DNA of 64,000 nt from Aedoeadaptatus ivorii (GTDB taxonomy: Bacteria > Bacillota > Clostridia > Tissierellales > Peptoniphilaceae): assembly GCF_030815095.1 (NCBI RefSeq), contig NZ_JAUSWF010000007.1, positions 62,001 through 126,000 of the forward strand, written 5' to 3'. Position numbers and translations under genes: made by a program. The stretch's first letter is position 1; each line of letters begins with the position of its first letter. Positions 46,826 through 55,396 of this stretch are shown one piece after another. Under the pieces are notes generated by a model. It was not told where the DNA came from and did not search any database. It worked only from the letters and a program-made list of their open reading frames with translations.

Positions 46826-48010
46826 ATGGACAAATGGTTATTTTCGTCGGAATCCGTAACGGAAGGACATCCGGATAAGGTTTGCGACCAGATTTCGGAC
46901 GGAATTTTGGACGCGATTCTCGCGCAGGACTCGGGCGCCCGCGTGGCGTGCGAAAGTCTCGTCTCTACGGGGATGGTCGTCATCACCGGCGAGATCAGCA
47001 CGCGGGAATACGTGGACTTTACCGAAGTCGTCAGAAACACCTTAAAGGATATCGGCTATGTGCACGGCGTACAGCCGGGTTTTGAGGCGGAGTCCGTGGC
47101 GGTGATTTCGGCGATCAAGGAACAAAGCGGCGATATCGCCATGGGCGTGGACCGCTTTAAGGAAATGGGCGTCGAAGAGATGGACGCTTTCGGCGCGGGG
47201 GACCAGGGCATTATGTTTGGCTACGCCTGCAAAGAAACCGACGAGCTGATGCCCCTTCCGATTTCGCTCGCCCATACAATGGCAAGACGCCTTTCGGAAG
47301 TCCGAAAAGACGGTACGCTCCCGTATTTGAAGCCCGACGGCAAGACCCAGGTGACGGTGGAATACCACGACGGCGTGCCGGTGCGTCTTGAAAATATCGT
47401 CGTGAGCACCCAGCACGATCCCGACGTCGAGCTTACCACGATTCGCGAAGACATCGAAAAGCACGTCATCCGTCCCGTGGTCGCAAAAGAGCTGATCGAC
47501 GATGACACGAAGATCTTCGTAAACCCCACCGGCCGCTTTGTCATCGGCGGTCCTGTGGCCGATGCGGGCCTCACCGGGCGCAAGATTATCGTCGACACCT
47601 ACGGCGGTTACGCGCGCCACGGCGGCGGTTGCTTTAGCGGCAAGGACCCGACCAAGGTAGACCGCTCCGCCGCCTATGCGGCGCGCTATGTGGCGAAGAA
47701 TCTCGTCGCCGCCGGCGTCTGCGACAAATGTGAAATCGGCTTGAGCTATGCCATCGGCATCGCCCGTCCGCTTTCGGTCTATGTGGAAAGCTACGGCACC
47801 AGCGAGCTGAGCGACAACGAGATCGAGGAATTGGTCAACGAGGTCTTCGATTTGCGCCCCGCCGCTATCATCAGGGAACTCGACCTGCTCCGCCCCATCT
47901 ACAAAAACGTGGCGGCATATGGCCACTTCGGCCGCGAGGACGTGGATGTACCTTGGGAGGCGACCGACAAGGTGGAATCCATTCAACAAGCCTTAAAAGA
48001 CAGAAAGTAG
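46826..48010 (+). CDS. metK: S-adenosylmethionine synthetase
   Basis: The 394 residues start with FSSESVTEGHPDKVCDQISD and have GAGDQGIMFGYA, the KPDGKTQVTVEY block, FVIGGPVADAGLTGRKIIVDTYGG, GGGCFSGKDPTKVDRSAAYAAR and GRED at the end. It makes SAM from methionine and ATP. It is feedback-controlled by the SAM-I riboswitch. RBS GAGGAGG. SAM feeds the radical-SAM enzymes ThiH and ThiC of this window. Confidence 0.98.
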   Translation: MDKWLFSSESVTEGHPDKVCDQISDGILDAILAQDSGARVACESLVSTGMVVITGEISTREYVDFTEVVRNTLKDIGYVHGVQPGFEAESVAVISAIKEQSGDIAMGVDRFKEMGVEEMDAFGAGDQGIMFGYACKETDELMPLPISLAHTMARRLSEVRKDGTLPYLKPDGKTQVTVEYHDGVPVRLENIVVSTQHDPDVELTTIREDIEKHVIRPVVAKELIDDDTKIFVNPTGRFVIGGPVADAGLTGRKIIVDTYGGYARHGGGCFSGKDPTKVDRSAAYAARYVAKNLVAAGVCDKCEIGLSYAIGIARPLSVYVESYGTSELSDNEIEELVNEVFDLRPAAIIRELDLLRPIYKNVAAYGHFGREDVDVPWEATDKVESIQQALKDRK

Positions 48011-48017
48011 GAAACGT

Positions 48018-50222
48018 TTGAAAATCGAAGGCATATTGGATCGGATCATTTTTCGGAACGAAGAAAACGGCTATACCGTCGCGCAGTTTTTGGCCGAAGA
48101 CGGCGATATTACCGTCGTCGGGTCCCATATGTCTTTGTTCGAAAAGGAAAATTTGCGCCTGGAGGGGGAACTGATCTACCACCCGAAATACGGGGAGCAG
48201 TTTCAATTCAGCGCAGTGGAAAAGATAAGGCCCCGGGGGGAAAAGGCGATCGTCGCCTACCTTTCCGGCGGCCTTATTCCCCATGTGGGAAAGGTGACGG
48301 CCAAGCGCATCGTCGACACCTTCGGCGAGGAGACCATGCGCATCATCGAAGAAGACCCCGTCCGGTTGGGCGAAGTGGAGGGGATCGGCAAGAAGAAGCT
48401 CGCCGTCATCGTCGACTCATTGGAAAGTCAGAAGGGCATGCGGGAATTTTTGTTGGACGCGCAGGAGTTCGAGCTCCCCAACGCCCGCGCCATGGCGATC
48501 TATAAAGTCTTCGGCGACGCCTCCTCGGATATATTGCGGCGCGACCCCTATCGCCTGGCGGATACGGTGCGCGGGATCGGCTTTCAGATCGCCGATGCCG
48601 TGGCGCAAAAATCCGGCATTCCCAAGGACGACGAGGCGCGGGTGATCGCCGGCATGAAATACGTCCTAAACGCCGCCGTATCAGACGGGCACTGTTTTTT
48701 GCCGAAAGAAAAGCTGCTCGCCGCCTCTCAAACGCTGTTGGATCTCGATATGGATTTTCTCGACGAGCACATCGTAAAGCTTGCGGTGGACCCCGCCATC
48801 TATGTGCGGGAGGTGGAAGGCACCTTGCGCATCTATCTGCTTCCCTACTACCGCGCGGAGGACGTGGTGGCCGAGGAGATCGCACGGCGGGGCAAAGTCG
48901 ATCTGCCGGCGCATATGGCGGAAGATGTGATTGCGGCGGTGCTCGCCAAATCTCCCGCCGATCTCGCCGAGCGACAGAAAGAAGCGTTGGCGCGCGCCAT
49001 CGATTCGAATCTCTTGATTATCACCGGCGGGCCCGGCACGGGAAAGACCACGACACTTAGGGCCATCGTCGATGCCATGGAGCGCCTCCGCCTTTCGGTG
49101 GCGCTCGCGGCGCCGACGGGGCGGGCGGCAAAGCGCATGGAAGAAGCGACGGGCAGGAGCGCTTCTACCATCCACCGCCTCTTGTCCTACGATTATATTT
49201 CCGAAGACGGCACGGAATCGCGCGTATCCGGCGACGAGGTGGACGCCGATGTGGTAATCGTCGACGAGGCGAGTATGATCGATCTGCTCTTGATGCGCGA
49301 TCTGTTGACTTCGCTCAAGGAGGATACGCGCCTGATTCTGGTGGGCGATGTGGACCAGCTGCCGTCGGTGGGCGCGGGGAACGTACTGCGGGATCTGATT
49401 GCCTCGAAGGCGGTGGAAGCGGTGCATCTCGACAAGGTGTTTCGCCAAGCGGAGACCTCTGCCATCGTAAAAAACGCCCACCGCATCAACCGGGGGGAAT
49501 ATCCCGTGGTGAATGCGCCGGGCACCGACTTCTTTTTTATGGAAACGCCGGATCCCGAGGCGGCGCTCGCGCTGGTGGCATCGCTGGTCAAGGAGCGATT
49601 GCCGAATTTTTACGGCATCGATCCGGTGGAAGACATTCAGGTGCTCGCTCCCATGAAAAAGGGGGTCTGCGGCGTCGAAAACCTGAATCTCACCCTGCAG
49701 GCGGCGCTTAATCCCGGCCCGGGCGGCCTCAGCCGCGGCGGCTTTACCTATAAAGTCGGCGACAAAGTCATGCAGACCAAAAACAATTACGAAATGGAGT
49801 GGAAGTCCAAGAGCCGGGTCTTCGATTCGAAGGGCAAGGGCGTCTTTAACGGCGATTTGGGCACGGTGGGATTTGTCGATCGCGAATCCGAAACGCTCAA
49901 GGTCGCCTTTGACGACAAAGTCTGCACCTACGAGCGCGAACACTTAAACGAGCTCGCCCCCGCCTATGCGGCGACGATTCACAAATCCCAGGGTTCGGAG
50001 TTTCCCGTGGTGGTGCTCCCGGTGGTGAGCGGGCCGCCCATGTTCTTGACGCGCAATCTCCTCTATACCGCCATCACCCGGGCCAAAAAGCTCGTCGTGG
50101 TGGTGGGAAACCGTGCCACGCTGCGGCATATGGTCGAGAACAACCGCATCGAAGACCGCTATTCGGCGCTGGATGCGCGCATCAAGGAGAGAATCGATGG
50201 ATCTCAGAAAACTCTTTTATAG
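48018..50222 (+). CDS. recD2: RecD2-type ATP-dependent DNA helicase
   Basis: The 734 residues have an N-terminal OB domain (GYTVAQFLAEDGDITVVG), helix-hairpin-helix repeats (about 90-200), and a superfamily 1B helicase core: GGPGTGKTTTL (Walker A), VVIVDEASMIDLLLM, VGDVDQLPSVGAGNVLRDL, VFRQAETSAIV, and the C-terminal ATIHKSQGSEF and YTAITRAKK motifs. RecD2 unwinds DNA 5' to 3' and works in repair outside RecBCD. The only start in reach is TTG at 48018 with a weak AGGA site, eight bases after metK. Confidence 0.94.
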   Translation: MKIEGILDRIIFRNEENGYTVAQFLAEDGDITVVGSHMSLFEKENLRLEGELIYHPKYGEQFQFSAVEKIRPRGEKAIVAYLSGGLIPHVGKVTAKRIVDTFGEETMRIIEEDPVRLGEVEGIGKKKLAVIVDSLESQKGMREFLLDAQEFELPNARAMAIYKVFGDASSDILRRDPYRLADTVRGIGFQIADAVAQKSGIPKDDEARVIAGMKYVLNAAVSDGHCFLPKEKLLAASQTLLDLDMDFLDEHIVKLAVDPAIYVREVEGTLRIYLLPYYRAEDVVAEEIARRGKVDLPAHMAEDVIAAVLAKSPADLAERQKEALARAIDSNLLIITGGPGTGKTTTLRAIVDAMERLRLSVALAAPTGRAAKRMEEATGRSASTIHRLLSYDYISEDGTESRVSGDEVDADVVIVDEASMIDLLLMRDLLTSLKEDTRLILVGDVDQLPSVGAGNVLRDLIASKAVEAVHLDKVFRQAETSAIVKNAHRINRGEYPVVNAPGTDFFFMETPDPEAALALVASLVKERLPNFYGIDPVEDIQVLAPMKKGVCGVENLNLTLQAALNPGPGGLSRGGFTYKVGDKVMQTKNNYEMEWKSKSRVFDSKGKGVFNGDLGTVGFVDRESETLKVAFDDKVCTYEREHLNELAPAYAATIHKSQGSEFPVVVLPVVSGPPMFLTRNLLYTAITRAKKLVVVVGNRATLRHMVENNRIEDRYSALDARIKERIDGSQKTLL

Positions 50223-50826
50223 GGGCGGCTGCCCGCTCTGTTTGGAGACGGCGGCCCCTCGCCTCGCCCTCTGCGACGACTGCAAAGACGCGCTCGTCTT
50301 TTTGGGGGAGGGGATCCGCGAACATACAGGACCGACGGTGTATCCGCTCCTCGGGAAAAATGCCCTGTCGAAGGCGATGATCGGGGGCCTAAAGTACAAG
50401 CGCGAGCGATACTGGGCGGAGGTGTTCGCCGACCTTTCGGCGGAATTTTTGTTCGAGACGGGACGCCGCGACTTCGATGCGATTTGCGCCGTGCCCACGA
50501 CGGCAAAAAAGCTGCGCCTGCGGGGGTATAACCCGCCCCAAGAGATCGCCCGCGCCCTCAGCCGAAGGATCGATCTTCCGGTCATCGAGCCGCTTTCGTT
50601 TAACCGGCGGGTGCGCGATCAGATCGGCCTCGGCGCCCGCGAGCGGGCGGAGAATGTGCGGGGCGCCTTTTCGGCGCAGGCCGTATCGAATCGCCTGCTT
50701 TTGATCGACGATACCTATACCACCGGCGCGACCGTCTCGGCCTGCACCGAAGCGCTCCTGCAAGCGGGGGCGGAATCGGTGACGGGTCTCGTCATGGTGC
50801 GGGCAAAAATAATAAAGGGCATATAA
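50197..50826 (+). CDS. comFC: ComFC-like phosphoribosyltransferase-fold protein
   Basis: The 209 residues have an N-terminal zinc-finger-like CPLC...CDDC pair, then ICAVPTTAKKLRLRGYNPPQEIAR (family motif RGYNQ-like) and the PRPP loop LLIDDTYTTGATV. ComFC proteins are needed for DNA uptake in competent Firmicutes and occur more widely with uncertain function. The usual partner comFA is not in the window. The start ATG overlaps recD2 by 26 bases with AAGGAGAG upstream; a longer frame is rejected. Confidence 0.88.
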   Translation: MDLRKLFYRGGCPLCLETAAPRLALCDDCKDALVFLGEGIREHTGPTVYPLLGKNALSKAMIGGLKYKRERYWAEVFADLSAEFLFETGRRDFDAICAVPTTAKKLRLRGYNPPQEIARALSRRIDLPVIEPLSFNRRVRDQIGLGARERAENVRGAFSAQAVSNRLLLIDDTYTTGATVSACTEALLQAGAESVTGLVMVRAKIIKGI

Positions 50827-50858
50827 ATAGCCGCGTGCACTTTCGCACGCGGCTTTTT
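50827..50858 (+). terminator. Terminator of metK-recD2-comFC
   Basis: AGCCGCGTGC pairs with GCACGCGGCT across a six-base loop, followed by a T run. Confidence 0.92.
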
Positions 50859-50869
50859 GTATCGATCGT

Positions 50870-51649
50870 CTAGGCTTCGTCGGCGAGGATCTCGCCCTTC
50901 GAGAAGAGGGCGGCGTGTCCGGCGAGGGTGACCCGGTCGCCTTCTACGCGGGTGTAGAGCGTACCGCCGCGGGGGCTCGCCTGATAGGCGAGGATGTCTT
51001 CTTTTTCGAGGCGCTCTTTCCAGTAGACCGAGATATGGCAGTGCCCCGAGCCGCAGACGGGATCTTCGTAGATGCCCACCTTGGGCGCAAAGGAGCGGGA
51101 GATACAGTCGTGCTCGGTGCCGGGCTTGGTGACGTGTTGCAACAGTCCGTCTAAGGCGAGGAGGTCTTCTTCCTTCGGGGCGATGGATTCCAAATCCGCA
51201 TCGGCGTCAAAGACCATCACGAGATCGCGGCCCATATATGCCGCCTCGGGGCGGATGCCGATTGCGGCTTCCATGGCGTCGGTGACGGGGACCTCCTTTA
51301 GATCGTAGGCGGGAAAATCCATGGCGTAGAGATCTTCTTCCCTGCGCACCGTCAGCGTGCCGGATAGAGTTTGAAAGGCGAGGGGGCTTTCGGCGTCTTC
51401 GAATCGAAAGAGGGCATAGGCCGTCGCCAATGTGGCGTGCCCGCAGAGGTCGATTTCTTCTTTGGGGGTAAACCAGCGCAGGCGATAGCCGTCTCCTTCT
51501 TTTTTGACGAAGGCGGTCTCGGACAGATTGTTTTCTTTGGCGATCGAAAGCATCGTGGCATTGTCAAGGGGCGCATCGAGAAAGACGACCGCGGCGGGAT
51601 TGCCCGCGAATACGCGATCGGTAAAGGCGTCGACAATACATTGTTTCAT
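50870..51649 (-). CDS. PhzF family isomerase-like protein
   Basis: The 259 residues have the PhzF/DapF-like fold: DAFTDRVFAGNPAAVV at the N-terminus, NNLSETAFV with the catalytic-type Glu, RWFTPKEEIDLCGHATLA, and EDPVCGSGHCHISVYW. PhzF relatives catalyse proton shifts on small aromatic or amino acids, and most bacterial members have no known substrate. There is no phenazine pathway here. AGGAGG lies before the ATG and overlaps the end of the upstream yihY-like gene, so both are probably one operon. Confidence 0.9.
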   Translation of the reverse strand: MKQCIVDAFTDRVFAGNPAAVVFLDAPLDNATMLSIAKENNLSETAFVKKEGDGYRLRWFTPKEEIDLCGHATLATAYALFRFEDAESPLAFQTLSGTLTVRREEDLYAMDFPAYDLKEVPVTDAMEAAIGIRPEAAYMGRDLVMVFDADADLESIAPKEEDLLALDGLLQHVTKPGTEHDCISRSFAPKVGIYEDPVCGSGHCHISVYWKERLEKEDILAYQASPRGGTLYTRVEGDRVTLAGHAALFSKGEILADEA

Positions 51650-51659
51650 AAAAATCCTC

Positions 51660-52595
51660 CTAATCGTTGATGCGGGTGTGGCTTGCCACCACGCCGGAAA
51701 ACAGGGTTTCCTCTCGGGGCCAGCGGGCGCCGTTTTGGTCGAGGGAAAACAGCGTCGATTGAATGGCGCCGCCCACGAGCAAAATCAACCCGAAGAGATA
51801 GAGCCATACCAAAAAAATGATGATCCCCGCCAAAGAGCCGTAGGTGGCGGAATAGGATGCGAAGTTCGACACATAGTAGTTAAAGCCCTTTGTGGCGATC
51901 ACCGTGGCGCCCATAGAAAACAGCGCGCTCAGCAAATTGATCTTGACGGGGGGCTTGCCGCCCGCGGGCCATTTCGGGGAAAAGTAGTACAGGCAAAAGA
52001 AGCTGAGGAACATAAAGCCCAAGGGCACCAGCTGCAGCGTAAGGGAAATCGCGCCGAAGGCGCTTTCGGGGACGCGGAGAAAGTGAAAGAGATAGTCGAG
52101 GAGGTTACTCCCCACCACCTGGGCGATCATGAGCATTAGGATCAAGACAAACAGAGACACGGTCATGGCGAGGGAGAGGAGCGTAAGGGACAAAAAGCCG
52201 CGTTTTTCGGTGCCCGAGATGCCGTCGTTGATGCTCCGCACCAACTGCTTAATGCCGTTACTCGCCACATAGATCGTACCCAACAGCGATACCGAAAGCA
52301 GGGTACCGGAGGAATTGACCTCCAAATCCCGCACAAAGCTCAATAGAATGGCGTCGATATCCGGCGGCAGGCTCTCGAAGGAATCGATCAGTCGGGGAAG
52401 AAAACTCGCATCGACAAATCGCACGATATTTAAGAGGGCGATCAAAAAGGGAAAGATCGCGAGTATCAAAAAATAGGACAAACCCGCTCCCTGCAAAAAG
52501 AGTCCTTTGTCCAAAATGGTATAAATAAGAATGTCGAAGAAGGCAAAAGGTTTTTTTGTTACGAAACCTTTGAGTTTCCTTTTCCACTTGTTCAT
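51660..52595 (-). CDS. YihY/BrkB family (UPF0761) membrane protein
   Basis: This 311-residue protein has about six membrane segments and family blocks: LFLQGAGLSYFLILAIFPFLIALLN, a GxxxxxxxSNGIKQLVRSIN-like segment, YYFSPK, and a late YGSLAGIIIFLVWLYLFGLILLVGG. The family was once called ribonuclease BN, which is not supported, and its role in the membrane is unknown. It is divergent from the two-component genes, with a 73-bp gap. An AGGAGG site lies rather far from the ATG. Confidence 0.9.
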   Translation of the reverse strand: MNKWKRKLKGFVTKKPFAFFDILIYTILDKGLFLQGAGLSYFLILAIFPFLIALLNIVRFVDASFLPRLIDSFESLPPDIDAILLSFVRDLEVNSSGTLLSVSLLGTIYVASNGIKQLVRSINDGISGTEKRGFLSLTLLSLAMTVSLFVLILMLMIAQVVGSNLLDYLFHFLRVPESAFGAISLTLQLVPLGFMFLSFFCLYYFSPKWPAGGKPPVKINLLSALFSMGATVIATKGFNYYVSNFASYSATYGSLAGIIIFLVWLYLFGLILLVGGAIQSTLFSLDQNGARWPREETLFSGVVASHTRIND

Positions 52596-52620
52596 AGATT
52601 CCTGTATCCTCCTGAGGAGA

Positions 52621-52643
52621 TTATAACACAGTTATGATAGAAT
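52621..52643 (+). promoter_or_regulatory. Inverted repeat overlapping the response-regulator promoter
   Basis: TTATAAC-ACA-GTTATGA (perfect core ATAAC/GTTAT at 52623-52635) is followed at once by TAGAAT, a -10-like element. There is no good -35. The site lies between the divergent yihY-like and response-regulator genes and could bind the regulator. Confidence 0.4.
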
Positions 52644-52668
52644 ACAGGAAGAGTAAAAAGGAGGATCT

Positions 52669-53364
52669 ATGCAGTATAATATCTTGGTTTGCGACGACGA
52701 AAAGGACATCGTTTCCGCCATACGCATCTATTTGGAGGCCGAAGGCTACCGCGTCTTTTGCGCCTACAACGGGGAAGAGGCGCTGGAAGTGATGGAAAAA
52801 GAAGAGATACACCTGGTGCTGATGGATCTGATGATGCCGAAGATGGACGGGATTTCCGCCATCTTAAAGATTCGGGAAACCCACAATATCCCCATTATCA
52901 TCCTAAGCGCCAAAAGCGAGATCACCGACAAAATTATCGGGCTCAATATGGGCGCCGACGATTACATTATCAAACCCTTTAACGCCATCGAGCTGATCGC
53001 GCGGGTCAACTCCGGCATTCGCCGCTTTACCTCTTTGGGGGCGGCGGAAATCGACGACGGCAACTATACCGGCGGCCGCATTACCCTAAACGACAACGCC
53101 AAAGAAGTGCGCGTCGACGGCGAGATCGCCAATCTCACGCCCCACGAGTACAAGATCCTGCGCCTATTGATCAAAAACAAGGGACGGGTATTTTCCAGCG
53201 ACGAGATCTACGAGATCGTGTGGGAAGAGGCGGCGCACGATGTAAAAAAGGTCATCTCGGTCCATATTTCGCATCTGCGGGACAAAGTAGAGATCAACCC
53301 CCGCAAGCCCGACTACATCAAGTCCGTCTACGGCATGGGCTATAAATTCGAGGACATCGGCTGA
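52669..53364 (+). CDS. OmpR-family response regulator
   Basis: The 231 residues have a receiver domain with CDDEKDI, phospho-acceptor Asp53 (LVLMDLMMPKMDG), Ser80 and Lys102 (YIIKPF). A winged-helix DNA-binding domain (about 130-231) has LTPHEYKILRLL, VFSSDEIYEIVW, VSVHISHLRDKVE and IKSVYGMGYKF. It is a transcription factor controlled by the kinase encoded next, with one-base stop/start overlap (TGATG). The target signal is unknown. The sequence resembles the VanR/YycF-like subgroup in general. Confidence 0.95.
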   Translation: MQYNILVCDDEKDIVSAIRIYLEAEGYRVFCAYNGEEALEVMEKEEIHLVLMDLMMPKMDGISAILKIRETHNIPIIILSAKSEITDKIIGLNMGADDYIIKPFNAIELIARVNSGIRRFTSLGAAEIDDGNYTGGRITLNDNAKEVRVDGEIANLTPHEYKILRLLIKNKGRVFSSDEIYEIVWEEAAHDVKKVISVHISHLRDKVEINPRKPDYIKSVYGMGYKFEDIG

Positions 53365-54632
53365 TGAAAGCCAAAAGAGACGAGTGGCGGGCGGGCATTA
53401 AGGAGAAATTTCTTCGCTATTGTCGCGAGAACTATATGGAGATCATTTGGATCGACATTTGGTTTGTCATCGGCCTTTTGAGTCTCGTTTTCTTTTTCTT
53501 CGGCGCGGACATCTACGATCCCGCCATGGCTTTGATCCATATCGCCTTCGCCTGTGCGGCGGCGGGACTGTTTTGGCTGGCGAAGATGCTAATGCGCGGC
53601 CCTTCCCGGCGCTGGCTGTTTGTCTATTTGCTGCGCGAGAACAAAAAAGAGACCATCTACCGCTTTTTCTTTGCGGCGAATATCGCCATCCCCGTATATG
53701 TCTTTATGGTCCTTCAGGGACTGCCGGTGATCTACGGCCTGTGGATGATGCCGGTGCTTAGGCTGATGGTCATGGGCGAGGACGAGGTGATTCAAAACCG
53801 CATTCTTCGAGCGGCGATTATGGAGACCCAGAGCTATGTGGATCTCACGGTGTTTTCGCCCATGGTGCGCGAATCCACCTATGAGGCGCTGATGGACCTC
53901 ACGCGGATCAAAGACTCCATGTATTCCGCCGCCCAGGCGCAGGTGCAGTCGCAAAAAATGAAGACCGAGCTGATCACCAATATAAGCCACGATCTCAAGA
54001 CCCCTCTTACGAGCATTATCAATTACTCGGACATATTGAGCAAAAAAGAGGTGATGGACGAGGAGGCCAAAAACTATATTCGCATTCTGGGGCGCAACTC
54101 CGAACGGCTGAAGAGCATGATTATCAATCTGATCGACGCCTCCAAGACCGGGAGCGGCAATGTGACCTTAGAGCCGGTGATCATCGACTTTAACGAACTC
54201 ATCGGCCAGATCTACGGCGACTTCGACGCCGATTACGAGACCAAGGCACTCGAATTTGTCTACGAGGCGCAGACGGAGGACATCCCCATCTATACCGACG
54301 GCAATGTGTTGAGTCGGGTGATTCAAAACCTCTTCAGCAATGTGTATAAATACGCCAAGGAGGGCACCACCGTAGAAGGGCGCGCCTCGGTGGTGGAAGA
54401 TAAGATCTTTTTCAGTCTAAAGAATATTACCAAAAACAAACTCAGCGTATCCTCGGCGGATCTGCAGAACCAGTTTATCCGCGGCGACAAGAGCCGTACC
54501 ACCGAGGGGAGCGGCCTGGGGCTGTATATCGCGAGGAATCTGGTGGAGATTTTGGGCGGCGAGTTTCGCATTATCGTCGACGAAGACCGCTTCCAGGTGT
54601 TCGTAGAACTGCCCAAGGAAATCGAATCGTAA
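53364..54632 (+). CDS. Sensor histidine kinase
   Basis: The 422 residues have four or so hydrophobic segments in the first 150 residues (IIWIDIWFVIGLLSLVFFFF, then two more pairs) with no large extracellular loop, so it probably senses something in or near the membrane. The kinase core has the phospho-acceptor His209 in NISHDLKTPLTSI, N-box NLFSNVYKYAKE, and G-box EGSGLGLYIARN. It pairs with the upstream regulator. It is followed by a strong terminator. Confidence 0.95.
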   Translation: MKAKRDEWRAGIKEKFLRYCRENYMEIIWIDIWFVIGLLSLVFFFFGADIYDPAMALIHIAFACAAAGLFWLAKMLMRGPSRRWLFVYLLRENKKETIYRFFFAANIAIPVYVFMVLQGLPVIYGLWMMPVLRLMVMGEDEVIQNRILRAAIMETQSYVDLTVFSPMVRESTYEALMDLTRIKDSMYSAAQAQVQSQKMKTELITNISHDLKTPLTSIINYSDILSKKEVMDEEAKNYIRILGRNSERLKSMIINLIDASKTGSGNVTLEPVIIDFNELIGQIYGDFDADYETKALEFVYEAQTEDIPIYTDGNVLSRVIQNLFSNVYKYAKEGTTVEGRASVVEDKIFFSLKNITKNKLSVSSADLQNQFIRGDKSRTTEGSGLGLYIARNLVEILGGEFRIIVDEDRFQVFVELPKEIES

Positions 54633-54633
54633 G

Positions 54634-54661
54634 ACCGAAGCGGCGCGCTTCGGTTTTTTTG
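54634..54661 (+). terminator. Terminator of the two-component operon
   Basis: ACCGAAGC pairs with GCTTCGGT across a short loop, followed by seven T. Confidence 0.9.
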
Positions 54662-54680
54662 TACGAGAAATTATGGCCAT

Positions 54681-54707
54681 AAAAAAGGAGCCGAACGCGT
54701 CGGCTCC
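54681..54707 (-). terminator. Terminator of hpf
   Basis: On the minus strand GGAGCCGA pairs with TCGGCTCC, followed by TTTTTT. Confidence 0.9.
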
Positions 54708-54730
54708 GTACGGGTATGGAAAAGGGAGAA

Positions 54731-55270
54731 TCAGAATTCAAAGTCGATGCGACCGAAATTGCCGTCGCGTCTCTTATACAAGAGGGCCGGTTCTTCGATG
54801 TCGGCGTCGAGGAAGATAAAGAAGTTGTGGTTCAAGAGCTCCATCTGCAGCGCCGCTTCTTCTTCTACCATGGGTTGCAGGTGAAAATGCTTGCGCTTGG
54901 AGACGATCTTGCCTTGGGTGTCCTCGGGCTTTTCGGGCAGGGCCTGCTCGAAGTTTTCGAACCGAATGGTTTCGCTCCCCTGATGGCGATTTTTCAGCCG
55001 CGTCTTGTATTTGCGGACCTGACGTTCGAGCACGTCCATCGCCAAATCGATCGAGGCGTACATGTCCTCTGTGGTCTCTTCTGCGCGCATAATTGTATTG
55101 GGCAGAAACACCGTAATCTCGGTGGTGTGGTTGCCCTTCATGGTAGAGAAGGTCACCTTCGCCTCCACCTCTTCGGCGAAGTATTTGTCGAGCTTAGAGA
55201 GCTTCTTTTCCGCCTGGTTTTTCAATGCTTGGGTGAGTTCGATGTTCTTTCCGAAAAATTCAATACGCAT
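54731..55270 (-). CDS. hpf: Ribosome hibernation promoting factor, long form
   Basis: The 179 residues have the N-terminal S30AE domain (RIEFFGKNIELTQALKNQAEKKLSKLDKYF) and the C-terminal dimerisation domain typical of long HPF (IVSKRKHFHLQPM, EEAALQMELLNHNFFIFLDADIEE, LYKRRDGNFGRI). It joins ribosomes into inactive 100S dimers in stationary phase or stress. The ATG at 55270 sits eight bases from AGGAG. The ATG at 55276 is too close to the RBS but possible. A GTTT/GGGTAA promoter-like element lies upstream. Confidence 0.95.
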   Translation of the reverse strand: MRIEFFGKNIELTQALKNQAEKKLSKLDKYFAEEVEAKVTFSTMKGNHTTEITVFLPNTIMRAEETTEDMYASIDLAMDVLERQVRKYKTRLKNRHQGSETIRFENFEQALPEKPEDTQGKIVSKRKHFHLQPMVEEEAALQMELLNHNFFIFLDADIEEPALLYKRRDGNFGRIDFEF

Positions 55271-55302
55271 ATCCATGTCTCCTCTCACTTCTTTTCTATA
55301 TC

Positions 55303-55327
55303 TTACCCGATCTTAACAATCTGAAAC
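55303..55327 (-). promoter_or_regulatory. SigB-like promoter candidate of hpf
   Basis: On the minus strand GTTTCA, 13-bp spacer, GGGTAA, ending about 32 bases before the hpf start. This resembles general-stress sigma-B promoters (GTTT, 12-15, GGGTA). No good sigma-A element with proper spacing is visible. Confidence 0.4.
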
Positions 55328-55338
55328 GACAATCGCGC

Positions 55339-55366
55339 TTGCAGATATTCTTCGTTTTGCTATACT
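55339..55366 (+). promoter_or_regulatory. Promoter of the ArAE-family gene
   Basis: TTGCAG, 16-bp spacer, TATACT, 30 bases before the start. Confidence 0.7.
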
Positions 55367-55396
55367 TTTTTATACTAAGGAGAATGGAGTGAATCA

